From DAOPKN01 sp035391225 (GTDB taxonomy: Bacteria > Thermotogota > Thermotogae > MWEM01), in contig DAOPKN010000010.1 in assembly GCA_035391225.1 (NCBI GenBank), positions 1-64,000 of the forward strand: a stretch of 64,000 nucleotides of DNA, given 5' to 3'. The position numbers were made by a program, and so were the translations under genes. The notes under the pieces are model-generated. The model was given only the letters and a program-made list of their open reading frames with translations. It ran no database searches and was not told the origin of the DNA. Positions 52,759-62,029 of the stretch are shown here, piece by piece (position 1 is the first letter of the stretch; the number at the start of each line of letters is the position of its first letter).

Positions 52759-53403
52759 TTACCCGGACTTTTCCGGCATGTATTTCTGCAAAAGCGTGGA
52801 ACCAGGAACGATGCGCAGGTTTTCGGAGCGCAAAATGGAAAAAAGGTCTTCTTCCGCACGCGAAAGCTGGGCATTTTCCAGGAGAAAATCGAAGTGTACC
52901 ATCTGTTCGAGTTCCCAGCTGGCATCTTGGATCCGCTGCTGCAAGGATTCGGCTTTTTCTGTCCCTCTCTTGGTGAGTCGTTCCACCATTTCGGAAAAAG
53001 AGGGGGGAGCGATGAAGATCAGGATCGCAGGGGGAATCGCTTTTTTGACGTTTAGGGCCCCTTGCACGTCCACATCGAGTACAACGTTGATCCCTTGGCC
53101 CAATCGTTGCTCCACGAAGCTCTTGGAAGTACCGTAACGGTGTCCGTGCACCAAGGCGTGCTCCAAGAATTCCTGCCCGGCGATGAGTTGTTGGAATTTC
53201 TCGGGTGTGACGAAGAAGTAATCCCGCCCGTTTTCTTCCATAGCCCGTGGCGCCCTTGTGGTGTAAGAGACCGAGAATTCGAGACCTTTTTGGCCTTCTT
53301 GGTTCGCGTACAAGGAATTCCAGCGGGGGATCAACGTTTGGAGCAACGTTGTTTTACCCACCCCGGAAGGCCCGGAAATCACGAAAAGCAATCCATTTGG
53401 CAT
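52759..53403 (-). CDS. gmk: Guanylate kinase
   Basis: The protein has 214 residues: P-loop SGPSGVGKTTLL, then SVSYTTRAPRAMEENGRDYFFV (GMP binding), VDVQGALNVKKAI and the lid with RLTKRGTEKAESLQQRI. It converts GMP to GDP. It lies between remA and rpoZ in a conserved order. Confidence 0.96.
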   Translation of the reverse strand: MPNGLLFVISGPSGVGKTTLLQTLIPRWNSLYANQEGQKGLEFSVSYTTRAPRAMEENGRDYFFVTPEKFQQLIAGQEFLEHALVHGHRYGTSKSFVEQRLGQGINVVLDVDVQGALNVKKAIPPAILIFIAPPSFSEMVERLTKRGTEKAESLQQRIQDASWELEQMVHFDFLLENAQLSRAEEDLFSILRSENLRIVPGSTLLQKYMPEKSG

Positions 53404-53417
53404 GCTTCCATCCCGCC

Positions 53418-53699
53418 TTACGTCATCCGGATGTTTTGGAGAACTTTTTCCAGTTCTTCGAAACTTTGCTTGAAGCGCAAGGCAATGGTTTCGGGTTGGA
53501 TTGCGCTCAAAATTACATGGTTGCTGTCAGTAATCACAATGGCCCGGGTTTTTCGCCCATAGGTAGCATCGATCAGTTTGCCGTCGTCTTTTGCCTGCTC
53601 TTTGAGGCGCTTCATTGGTGCAGATTCCGGGTTCACGATTGCGATCACCCGGTCTCCAACGATGATATTCCCAAATCCGATGTTGATGATTCCATACAT
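53418..53699 (-). CDS. remA: RemA-like DNA-binding regulator (DUF370)
   Basis: The protein has 93 residues from the ATG at 53699 (GGAGG seven bases before). The sequence MYGIINIGFGNIIVGDRVIAIVNPESAPMKRL and RKTRAIVITDSNHVILSAIQPETIALRF is diagnostic of the RemA/DUF370 family. In Bacillus it forms rings that wrap DNA and activate matrix and osmolyte genes. Whether it controls the osmolyte operon at 29 kb here is open. Confidence 0.9.
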   Translation of the reverse strand: MYGIINIGFGNIIVGDRVIAIVNPESAPMKRLKEQAKDDGKLIDATYGRKTRAIVITDSNHVILSAIQPETIALRFKQSFEELEKVLQNIRMT

Positions 53700-53767
53700 G
53701 ATAATTCCTCCACCAGGATGAAGTTTAGGAAAAACCCAAAAAGCTAGCCCGCTGACAGTTTCCAACT

Positions 53768-53776
53768 ATTATAACA
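53768..53776 (-). promoter_or_regulatory. Extended -10 promoter of the remA operon
   Basis: The minus strand reads TGTTATAAT, a perfect TGn-extended -10, with a leader of about 60 bases. Confidence 0.65.
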
Positions 53777-53867
53777 TAATCTCTCTTTCATTCGGGGTAT
53801 TTCTCCCGCTTAAGCGCAATTTCTCCGCTTTTCGGCCTATGGATTTTGGGAGTCCCACCCCCGGCTT

Positions 53868-53896
53868 TTTTGATTTCCCCGGGTTTGTGATAAAAT
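53868..53896 (+). promoter_or_regulatory. Promoter of oadB
   Basis: TAAAAT (53891-53896) is preceded at 17 bases by TTTTGA; the -35 is weak. Confidence 0.4.
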
Positions 53897-53951
53897 CGGT
53901 TGGAGAATCCCGGATCGGGACATTTCATGTTGCTTGCGGGGAGGGCTTTTT

Positions 53952-55094
53952 TTGATCGGGGAAGCGTATATGGCTTTTTTGGAAAGTTCTGCTTTCTTCG
54001 GATTGACCATGGGCAATCTGTTCATGCTTGCCTTGGGTTCCGTGGTGTTATGGGTTGCAGTGGCAAAAAATGCTGAGCCCTTGCTTTTGATCTCGATTGG
54101 CTTCGGTATGATCATCGCCAACATTCCTCCCCTGTATTCCGGGTTGTTCGCCGAGCCAGTTGGGGGAGCTCCCGGAGGGCTTTTCTACTACTTGAACTTT
54201 GGGCTGCTGTACGGGATTTATCCCCCGTTGATTTTCCTGGGAATTGGGGCCATCACGGATTTTTCTTTCATGCTGTCCAACCCGGTTACCATCTTCCTGG
54301 GTGGCGCCGCGCAAATGGGGATTTTCGTGGCGCTTGCCCTTGCGCGCGCGCTGGGTTTCGACCTTGCCCAGGCTGCGGCCATTTCCATCATTGGGGGTGC
54401 AGACGGTCCCACATCCATTTACATTGCCAACAAGTTTGCCCCCGACCTTTTGGCCATGATCGCAATCGCGGCGTACTCGTATATTGCTTTGATCCCGATC
54501 ATCCAACCTCCCCTGATGCGGGCGCTGACGACCAAAAAGGAACGCTTGATTCGAATGCCCCTGCCGCGCAAGGTGAAATTGGTGGAAAAGTTGGTGTTCA
54601 GCGTGAGTACCACGGTGGTGATAGGGCTGTTGGTTCCCCAGTCTCTCCCGTTAGTGGGGATGTTGATGTTTGGAAATTTCCTGAAAGAAAATGGGCTCAC
54701 GAAGAGGCTCGCGGAAGCCGCTTCCCGCTACATCGCCGATACCGCTACGATTTTGCTCTGCTTGTGCGTGGGAGCATCCGCAAAGGCCGAAATCTTCTTG
54801 CAACCTGCATCCCTGCTGATTTTGGGTCTTGGGGCTTTTGCCTTCGTGATATCGACGTGCAGTGGGATCTTGTTCGCCAAGTTCATGAACCTGTTCCTGA
54901 AGCGGAAGATCAATCCCCTTATCGGAGCTTCGGGCGTTTCCGCGGTGCCCGATTCTGCCCGGGTTGCGCAACACGTTGCGCAAAAAGAGGATCCCACGAA
55001 TTTCATCCTGATGCATGCGATGGGCCCCAATGTTGCTGGAGTGATTGGTTCCGCCGTTGCGGCTGGGGTTTTTCTCTCGCTGGTTTCGAGGTAA
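53952..55094 (+). CDS. oadB: Sodium-pumping decarboxylase beta subunit
   Basis: The protein has 380 residues. I chose the TTG at 53952, six bases after GGGGAGGG. About ten helices and the family segments FLGIGAITDFSFMLSNP, GGADGPTSIYIANKFAPDLL (with the Na+-coupling Asp), and HAMGPNVAGVIGSAVAAG are clear. In oxaloacetate, methylmalonyl-CoA and glutaconyl-CoA decarboxylases this subunit couples decarboxylation to Na+ export. The alpha, gamma and biotin subunits are not beside it. Confidence 0.94.
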   Translation: MIGEAYMAFLESSAFFGLTMGNLFMLALGSVVLWVAVAKNAEPLLLISIGFGMIIANIPPLYSGLFAEPVGGAPGGLFYYLNFGLLYGIYPPLIFLGIGAITDFSFMLSNPVTIFLGGAAQMGIFVALALARALGFDLAQAAAISIIGGADGPTSIYIANKFAPDLLAMIAIAAYSYIALIPIIQPPLMRALTTKKERLIRMPLPRKVKLVEKLVFSVSTTVVIGLLVPQSLPLVGMLMFGNFLKENGLTKRLAEAASRYIADTATILLCLCVGASAKAEIFLQPASLLILGLGAFAFVISTCSGILFAKFMNLFLKRKINPLIGASGVSAVPDSARVAQHVAQKEDPTNFILMHAMGPNVAGVIGSAVAAGVFLSLVSR

Positions 55095-55112
55095 TGCGTG
55101 GTGGAGAGAAAA

Positions 55113-56225
55113 ATGGATTCGCGAAAAACATTTGCACGAATCGACCTTGGGGCGTATTCGCGGAACTTGGCCTTTTTCGAAGAACACTGTGCCCCAGCCC
55201 GTGTTGCTCCCGTGATCAAGGCGGACGGGTATGGACACGGTGCATGCCAATTGGCGCGTGCGGTGGAAGCAAAGGCTTTCCCCTACTTCGTCGTGGCCTT
55301 TTTGGAGGAAGCCATTTCCCTTCGGGAAGCGGGTGTGCGATCTCCTATCCTGGTGCTGAATTGGTTTGAGCCCGAACGCGTGGGGGAGTTACTGCATTGG
55401 GACCTCACGGCGACTCTTTTTTGTGAGCGCCAAATGGAGGCATTGGAAGCACAGCTCTTTTCCGGGGTACTCCCTGTGCACGTCATCTTGGATACCGGAA
55501 TGTCTCGGCTGGGATTCCGCCCCCAACAGTTGGAAAGAGTGGCGGCTCGTATGCGCAAAACACGCCGCTTCCGCTGGGATGGCCTGTACACCCACTTGGC
55601 CACCGCGGATGAACCCGATTTGGAGAGATCACGGGTACAGATCCGGGAATTTTCGGAAGTGGCAAGCCAGTTTCGCGGGGACGTTCGTTGGGTCCATGTT
55701 TCCAATAGCGCTGGGGCACTTCATCTTCCCGAAGGGTTGTACGATTTCGTGCGGGTTGGAATCGCTTCCTACGGGTTGGATCCCTCGAACCAGAAGCGCC
55801 CTGCGGGGTTATCTCCCGTATTGCACTGGCAAACAGCGGTGGCGATGGTGAAAGAAATCCCCCGTGGAACGGGGGTTTCCTACGGTTGGACCTTTGTGGC
55901 CCCCAGGAGCATGAAAGTGGCTACCGTTCCGGTGGGTTACGCGGATGGGTACAATCGCTTGCTATCCAACACGGGGCAAGTGCTGATCCAGGGGAAACGG
56001 GCTCCCATCTTGGGACGGGTATGCATGGACCAGTTCGTCGTGGATGTGTCCCACTTGGAGGCGGTAGAAATGGGCGAGCCTGTCGTGTTGTTGGGCAAGA
56101 TGGGTTCGGAAGAAATGAGTTGTGAAGAGATGGCAAACCGGGTACAAACGATCAATTACGAGATCACATGTCGGATTTCCAGTCGGGTACCCCGGATTTT
56201 CACCCAAACAGGAGAGGCGGTGTGA
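55113..56225 (+). CDS. alr: Alanine racemase
   Basis: The protein has 370 residues from the ATG at 55113, after GGAGAG. The PLP-Lys region is APVIKADGYGHGA, followed by HVILDTGMSRLGF, HVSNSAGAL, the catalytic Tyr in SYGWTFVAPRSMKVATVPVGYADGYNR and CMDQFVVDVS. It supplies D-alanine for peptidoglycan. It starts 18 bases after oadB. Confidence 0.95.
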   Translation: MDSRKTFARIDLGAYSRNLAFFEEHCAPARVAPVIKADGYGHGACQLARAVEAKAFPYFVVAFLEEAISLREAGVRSPILVLNWFEPERVGELLHWDLTATLFCERQMEALEAQLFSGVLPVHVILDTGMSRLGFRPQQLERVAARMRKTRRFRWDGLYTHLATADEPDLERSRVQIREFSEVASQFRGDVRWVHVSNSAGALHLPEGLYDFVRVGIASYGLDPSNQKRPAGLSPVLHWQTAVAMVKEIPRGTGVSYGWTFVAPRSMKVATVPVGYADGYNRLLSNTGQVLIQGKRAPILGRVCMDQFVVDVSHLEAVEMGEPVVLLGKMGSEEMSCEEMANRVQTINYEITCRISSRVPRIFTQTGEAV

Positions 56226-57292
56226 TTTTGAACCTCGGAGATATGTTGCAACAAAAACTGATGGAAATGGATACCCTTTCCGATACGCTCAGCGAATTCC
56301 AGTACGGCAAGTACGTGAAGGACTTCCAGGTCGACGAGAACGTGATCTCGGTGTTGAAAGTGGCGGGAAAGCACCTGCAGGAGACGCGCGATGGTAAGTT
56401 TTTCCTGCTGTTGACGCTCGCGGACCGCACCGGAATCATTCGTGCCGTCGATCGCTTCAACGCAAGAAGGAACGACGAGCAGGTGTCCGTGGGTTCGGTG
56501 ATTCGGATCCAAGGCAAGGTGGTGCGCTTTGAAAGCCACATCCAAATCAACGCTCCCAATTCCCGGGACGCCATTCGCCTTCTTCAAGAAGGGGAATACG
56601 ATCCCAAGAAGTTCATCGAGATTTCCTCGAAGAACATCCGGCAGATGTACGAGCAACTCGTGAAAGCAATCGAAGCGGTGGGCCTCGTTCCCGTCAAGGA
56701 GCTGCTCAGCGAGATTTTCATTCGCAACGATCGCCTTGCCACGCGGTTTATCGAAGCTCCCGCCGCCATAAACGTGCACCACGCCTACAAGGGTGGGTTG
56801 CTGGAGCATTCCTTGGACGTAATGAACATGTGCCTTCAGCTGATGGAGTTGTATCCTACGCTGGACATCCACCGAGACATCTTGGTAGCCGGGGCGCTTT
56901 TGCACGATATCGGAAAAGTGGACGAATACCATGTTTTGTCTTCCGGTATCGTGCGCACCGATGTGGGGGAGATGGTGGGACATATCGGGCAGGGGGTTTT
57001 GACCCTTCGCGATATGGCGCGAAAGGTGCCAGGCTTCCCTCCGGAAATCTTGGTGGACCTCGAGCACATCATCCTTTCCCACCACGGCGAGTTGGAGTGG
57101 GGTTCTCCCGTTCTTCCCAAGACCATCGAGGCTTTTTTGGTACATGCGGCAGATAACTTGGATTCGAAGGTTGCCCAATTCCGCGAAATGGTGCGAAAGA
57201 GCCAGAATGCGAATGGACAGCAAGGGGAATCCAATTGGAGCGATTACAACAAGTTTTTGTCGCGACGTGTGCGGACGAAAGGAGTGAAATAA
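56222..57292 (+). CDS. YhaM-like 3'-5' exoribonuclease (OB fold plus HD domain)
   Basis: The protein has 356 residues from a GTG overlapping the alr stop. Residues about 30-115 form an OB fold (KFFLLLTLADRTGIIRAVDRFN, VIRIQGKVVRFES). Residues about 175-320 form an HD phosphohydrolase domain (HHAYKGGLLEHSLDV, AGALLHDIGKVDEY, LSHHGELEWGSPVLPKTIEAFLVHAADNLDSK). This is the YhaM/CBF1 arrangement that trims RNA or DNA from the 3' end with Mn2+. Confidence 0.9.
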   Translation: MILNLGDMLQQKLMEMDTLSDTLSEFQYGKYVKDFQVDENVISVLKVAGKHLQETRDGKFFLLLTLADRTGIIRAVDRFNARRNDEQVSVGSVIRIQGKVVRFESHIQINAPNSRDAIRLLQEGEYDPKKFIEISSKNIRQMYEQLVKAIEAVGLVPVKELLSEIFIRNDRLATRFIEAPAAINVHHAYKGGLLEHSLDVMNMCLQLMELYPTLDIHRDILVAGALLHDIGKVDEYHVLSSGIVRTDVGEMVGHIGQGVLTLRDMARKVPGFPPEILVDLEHIILSHHGELEWGSPVLPKTIEAFLVHAADNLDSKVAQFREMVRKSQNANGQQGESNWSDYNKFLSRRVRTKGVK

Positions 57293-57294
57293 CC

Positions 57295-58731
57295 GTGGAA
57301 CCGAAACAGCCACCCCTTTTCTTGGGAAGCAAAGGTTGGAAAGGCACCATTGGTGATAATTTCACGTTCCAAAACGTACGCATGGTGTGCGGTGCCATCG
57401 CCCATTACTTGCACAAGGAAGGCGTGAAGAAACCCCGGCTCGTTGTGGGTTTCGATGGGCGTTTCATGGGCAAGCAGTTTGCCCAGCAAGCTGCGGAGGA
57501 ATTGGTTTCCCATTCTTGCACGGTGTATCTCTGCTCGGACCCCGTGCCTGCTGCCCTTCTTGCCCACGCGGTTCTCGCAGAAAAAGCCGATGGGGGTGTG
57601 ATGCTCGGGGCGTCGGACGAACCGTACGCGTGCAGCGGAATCACATTCCGTGGAAGAAACGGCAAGCTGGTTTCGCGGCAAGAACTGGAGTCGATCCAAG
57701 CGAAAATACCCCCTCTATTGGACTCCGGAAAACTTTCGGATAGGAACCTCCGAGAGAAGGGGACACGAAAAATCCACGAAGTGGCGCCCGAGGAAGGGTA
57801 TTTTGGCGCACTGGATTCCCTGCTGCAAACAGGTGCCTTTGGCTCGTGGGAACTCCCGGTGGTTTTGGATTTTTGCAACGGTTCGGGAGTCGGCGTCATG
57901 GACCGGTACATGGAACGCTTTGCATTGGGGAAGCGGCTTTTCAAGAGGAACGATTTTTCGGATCCCACATTCGGTGGCTTTCGACCGATGCCAGATGCGC
58001 AAAGGGTTCGCGCGGTGGCTTCCAAGGTGCGCGAGCTTTCCGCTGCGCTGGGTTTGGTGCTCGACGGTGATGCATCGGGTTTTGCCATAGTCGATGATGC
58101 GGCCGAACCCGTTGGCGGTGGGGAATTCCTTGCCCTTGTGGCGGAGCACCTGTACCGCAACCGGGGTTTTTCCGGGAACGTCGCCCGTTCCCTGGCCGCC
58201 AGTCACCAGGTAGATCGTGTCGCGGCAATCCATGGCGCAGAAACGGTTGCCGTCCCGGAAGGATTTCCCGGTATCCTTGATGCTTTGGGGAATGCAGGGG
58301 TTTCCTTCGGCGGAGACGAAAACGGAGCATTGGCGCTCAGCAGCCATGTTCCCGAAAAAGATGGGATCCTTGCGTGTCTTCTCGCCTTGGAAATGGTTGC
58401 GATGCGCGGCACCCCTCTTTCGGAGCTGCGCAAGGAACTCCGCCAGCAAATCGGTTCCTTCCATTCGCACCGGATGGAGGTACGCTTGAAATCGGATGCG
58501 CAAAGAGAGCAACTGTTGGACAAGCTGCGCCACAAGGTGCAAACCTTCGCAGGACTGCGGGTTTCCGCCATGCAGCAAGGGGACGGGATGTTCTTCGACC
58601 TGTCCCACGACGATATTGATTCTTGGCTTTTCGTTCGACCCTCGGGACGGGAACCGTCCCTCCAAGTATTTTGGGAAAGTTCTTCCCGGGAAGACTTTGA
58701 AGCCATTCGCAAAGAGGTGTCCATGCTTTGA
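57295..58731 (+). CDS. Phosphohexomutase-family protein with altered catalytic motifs
   Basis: The protein has 478 residues from the GTG at 57295, two bases after the exonuclease gene. The four-domain alpha-D-phosphohexomutase outline is visible. The active serine loop reads GASDEP (Ser107) where the family has ASHNP. The metal loop reads DGDASG (residues 257-262) in place of DGDGDR, losing an Asp ligand and an Arg. The sugar loop reads GGDENGA in place of GGEQSGH. The phosphate loop is RPSGREP. So it is either a pseudo-enzyme or a mutase with a new substrate. Its gene overlaps topA. Confidence 0.75.
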   Translation: MEPKQPPLFLGSKGWKGTIGDNFTFQNVRMVCGAIAHYLHKEGVKKPRLVVGFDGRFMGKQFAQQAAEELVSHSCTVYLCSDPVPAALLAHAVLAEKADGGVMLGASDEPYACSGITFRGRNGKLVSRQELESIQAKIPPLLDSGKLSDRNLREKGTRKIHEVAPEEGYFGALDSLLQTGAFGSWELPVVLDFCNGSGVGVMDRYMERFALGKRLFKRNDFSDPTFGGFRPMPDAQRVRAVASKVRELSAALGLVLDGDASGFAIVDDAAEPVGGGEFLALVAEHLYRNRGFSGNVARSLAASHQVDRVAAIHGAETVAVPEGFPGILDALGNAGVSFGGDENGALALSSHVPEKDGILACLLALEMVAMRGTPLSELRKELRQQIGSFHSHRMEVRLKSDAQREQLLDKLRHKVQTFAGLRVSAMQQGDGMFFDLSHDDIDSWLFVRPSGREPSLQVFWESSSREDFEAIRKEVSML

Positions 58732-61294
58732 AAGATATTCTTGTCATCGTTGAATCCCCGTCGAAGGCGAAAACGATCAAAAAATACCTGGGCAAGGGTT
58801 TCGAAGTCGTTTCGTCCAAGGGACATATTCGGGACCTCCCTTCCAAGAACCTTGGGGTGAAAATCAACGGCTCGTTTGAACCCGAATTCGTGACCCTCAA
58901 GGGAAAGGAATCGGTTGTGAAAGACCTGAAAAGGCAAGCTGCTGGGAAAGCAGTTTTGCTGGCCTCGGACATGGATCGTGAGGGAGAAGCCATAGCCTGG
59001 CACATTGCCCGCATCTTGGATCTGTCGGAGAAAGAAAAGAACCGGGTGGTTTTCTCGGAGATCACCAAGAGCGCGATCCAAAAGGCGGTGGAAACCCCTT
59101 CCACGATTCAAATGGAAAAGGTGGAAGCCCAATTCGCCCGGAGGATCCTGGATCGCTTGGTGGGTTACCAGATTTCCCCCTTCTTGTGGCGCGTGATGCG
59201 CATGCCCAACTTGAGTGCGGGGAGGGTGCAATCCGTAGCGCTGCGCTTTTTGTGCGACTTGGAAGAAAAGATCACCCGTTTCGAGCCCAAGGAATACTGG
59301 CGTTTTACCGGTTTCTTCGCGGGGATCGAGTCGCAGCTGGTTTCTATCCAGGGAAAATCCTTGGACAAGAACCCGGTGGAGACCGAGAAACAGGCGATGG
59401 AAATCAAAGCGCAAATCCTTGCGGGCCACTTCTCCCTGAAGGATGTGCAAACAAAAACGGTTTCCAAGAAATCGCCTCCACCGTATATCACCAGTTCCCT
59501 CCAGCAGGATGCCGCGACCCGTATCGGTTTTTCCGTGAGCCGTACCATGCGCGTCGCCCAAGAGCTGTACGAAGGTGTGGAAACTCCCGAGGGACAAACC
59601 GCTTTCATCACCTACATGCGAACCGACTCCACGCGCCTTTCGGAACAAGCATTGGACGGAGCAAAGGATGTCATCCTTGCGCAATTCGGGGAAGAGTATT
59701 TCAAAAGGGAAACGTACCAGCGCAAAAAGGCCAACGTCCAAGATGCCCACGAAGCCATTCGCCCCACCTACCCGGAAAAGACGCCGCAGTCGTTGCAATC
59801 CATTCTCTCCGCGGACCACTGGAAATTGTATTCCTTGATTTGGAGCCGTTTCATGGCCTCGCAAATGAGTAATGCCAAGTATTCCAACACCAAGATCAAA
59901 ATCAGCGATCAACAGGAGCGCTTCCTGTTTGAAGCCTCGGGCTCCGTCCGGATTTTTGATGGATTCGAGAAGGTATACCCCTCCAACGTCACCGAAAAGG
60001 AATTTGACATCGATGCGAAGGTCGGGGACGGTTTGGAATTGCAAAAACTTGACGTTTCCCAGCACTTTACCAATCCCCCACCGCGCTTCACAGAAGCCTC
60101 GCTGGTGAAGAAGTTGGAAAAAGAGGGAATTGGACGGCCCAGTACCTACGCCAGCATCATTCGAACCTTGCTGGATCGCAAGTACGCCTCGATGGAAGGG
60201 AAGACACTCTTTCCCTCCTTCCTGGGAATCATGGTGAATCGTTTCCTCACCCATCACTTTCCCAAGATCATCCAAACCCGGTTCACGGCGTCCATGGAAG
60301 ATGGCCTGGACCAAGTGGAAATGGGACAGGACGACTGGCAAACCTTGTTGAAGAACTTCTACGGGCAGTTCGAACCCACGATCGAGAAAATGCAAAAACA
60401 GTTGGATTCCAAGGAATTGTACCAGGATTACGAGACCAACGTGCCCTGTCCCTCCTGCGGAAAGATGATGACGTTGCGCATGGGAAAGTACGGCCCTTAC
60501 CTCACGTGCACAAGCTGCACTTCCAAGAAGAATATCTCGGTTCCGGAAAAGGTAGCGGTTTACTTCGAAGGGGACAAGATGTTCTTTCGTGACGTGGAAA
60601 GCTTACATCAAGTGGAAGAAGCACAAGAAATTGGGAGAGAGTGTCCCAAGTGTGGTTCGCCCCTTGTGAAGAAAATCGGACGTTTTGGCCCCTTTATCGC
60701 CTGCTCCAATTATCCCGATTGTAAGTACACCGAGAACATAGATGTGAAGGCACGCGGCAAATGCCCGGACTGCGGTTCGGAGGTTGTCATGCGCAGGAGC
60801 CGAAAGGGCAAAGTGTTTTACACGTGCAAGAACAACGAATACAACGGGGGAACCTGCACGTTCATTTCCTGGAACGAACCCTCCGACGAAAGCTGTCCCA
60901 CGTGCGGCAAACCATTGTTTTACAAGTTTTCGAAAAGGGACGGCGAGCACTTGTACTGTCCGGAATGCAAGGTGAAGTTCCCCGTTGCCCCATCCTCCGT
61001 TGCCCCATCCTCTGCCGAAAAAAAGGTGCCAACGGANNNNNNNNNNNNNNNNNNNNNNNNNNNNNNNNNNNNNNNNNNNNNNNNNNNNNNNNNNNNNNNN
61101 NNNNNNNNNNNNNNNNNNNNNNNNNNNNNNNNNNNNCCGTTGCCCCATCCTCCGTTGCCCCATCCTCTGCCGAAAAAAAGGTGCCAACGGAGGCGAAAGC
61201 GGTGAAAAAGAAGGCGCCCTCCCGGAGGAAAACGCCGTCCAAAACCGCCGCTTCCGCCAAGAAGACTCCCCGGAAAAAGCCCAAAACGAAATAG
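58728..61294 (+). CDS. topA: DNA topoisomerase I, interrupted by an assembly gap
   Basis: A TTG start overlaps the upstream stop. The Toprim domain has ILVIVESPSKAKTIKKYLG and SDMDREGEAIAWHI, and the catalytic Tyr lies in AFITYMRTDSTRLS. Four C-terminal zinc ribbons begin CPSCGK, CPKCGS, CPDCGS and CPTCGK. Then comes VAPSSVAPSSAEKKVPTE and a Lys/Ala/Pro-rich basic tail ending KKPKTK. A 100-N gap lies at 61037-61136. If the two identical 55-base contig ends are merged, the gene becomes 2412 bases (803 residues) in one frame. The enzyme relaxes negative supercoils. Confidence 0.95.
61037..61136. other. Scaffold gap of 100 N inside topA
   Basis: The 55 bases before the gap (60982-61036) and the 55 bases after it (61137-61191) are identical. 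They contain a 15-base tandem repeat (CCGTTGCCCCATCCT, twice). This is the pattern of two contigs sharing a k-mer end joined with placeholder Ns. Confidence 0.9.
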
Positions 61295-61323
61295 CGGAAA
61301 ATTTCCTTCGCTGCCCATGGTTG

Positions 61324-61332
61324 TGCTATAAT
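61324..61332 (+). promoter_or_regulatory. Extended -10 promoter downstream of topA
   Basis: TGCTATAAT is a perfect TGn-extended -10, 31 bases before the TTG of the next gene. Confidence 0.6.
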
Positions 61333-61362
61333 GCTGTATCCTCAATCCAAGGGGGAAAGGGG

Positions 61363-61896
61363 TTGCCATCTTTCACGAGACGCCTGTCGGTGGAAGATGG
61401 CTTTTATTTTGGGAGAGTGGTTGCCGTGGAATTTTCGAAAGCGCAAGCGTTGTATCTCGCTGTAGGGGAGCAAATTCTCTCCGGATTCTTCCTGCAATTG
61501 TTGGCCGAAAAAGAAGAAGTGCAACAAGTCGGAGTACAGTTCCGCGAGGGGACCGCCCGGTTCTGGGTGAAGGGAAGCTGGAAAGGAATTCCCGGCACAG
61601 CGGACTTCGACCTTTCGCTGGAACGCTTTTCGTCGGATTTGGCAGATCCGGAAACGCTGGAATTTTCCCTGTTACCCCGGAATGCCCTTTCCCGGATTGC
61701 CTTGACGGGTTCCCAGGTTTTCCAAAAGGCACTTCGTCCGTTCGTGGAAGTCCGAAAGAACCATGTGACCGTGAACCTACCCGCCATCGTGCAGCGTTGG
61801 AAACCCCAACTGGAACCGTTGCTGCACTCCTTCCGATTACAACTTGCCCAGATCCAAAACGAACAAATCCAGTTGGTTTTGGTGCAGCTGCATTAA
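61363..61896 (+). CDS. Conserved-looking protein of unknown function
   Basis: The protein has 177 residues if it starts at the TTG at 61363, directly after a GGGGGAAAGGGG ribosome site; GTG codons at 61390 and further on are alternatives. It is soluble with no signal peptide. The N-terminal half is beta-rich (FYFGRVVAVEFSKAQALYLAVGEQ). A helix follows (QILSGFFLQLLAEKEEVQQVG), and the end is a helix rich in Q and L (SFRLQLAQIQNEQIQLVLVQLH). I do not recognise a family. Confidence 0.6.
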   Translation: MPSFTRRLSVEDGFYFGRVVAVEFSKAQALYLAVGEQILSGFFLQLLAEKEEVQQVGVQFREGTARFWVKGSWKGIPGTADFDLSLERFSSDLADPETLEFSLLPRNALSRIALTGSQVFQKALRPFVEVRKNHVTVNLPAIVQRWKPQLEPLLHSFRLQLAQIQNEQIQLVLVQLH

Positions 61897-61975
61897 AAAT
61901 CCGCATTTTCAACAAAGAAAAATCGCACACTCCTATGGAAAATCCAAATAGAAATTAGAATATTTGATTTTTCCC

Positions 61976-62004
61976 TTGACTTTTTCAAATTGAAGGAGTA
62001 TAAT
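61976..62004 (+). promoter_or_regulatory. Promoter of the DUF2089 operon with internal palindrome
   Basis: TTGACT (61976-61981), 17 bases and TATAAT (61999-62004). The spacer contains the dyad TTCAAATTGAA (61984-61994), a possible site for the DUF2089 protein itself. Confidence 0.8.
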
Positions 62005-62029
62005 TTGGAAAACGAAAGGAGGGATTGGC

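Noticed and set aside
58203..60395. 730-codon open frame on the minus strand across topA
   Set aside because: It is the antisense shadow of the phosphohexomutase and topA genes, His/Leu-rich, with no ribosome site or family features.
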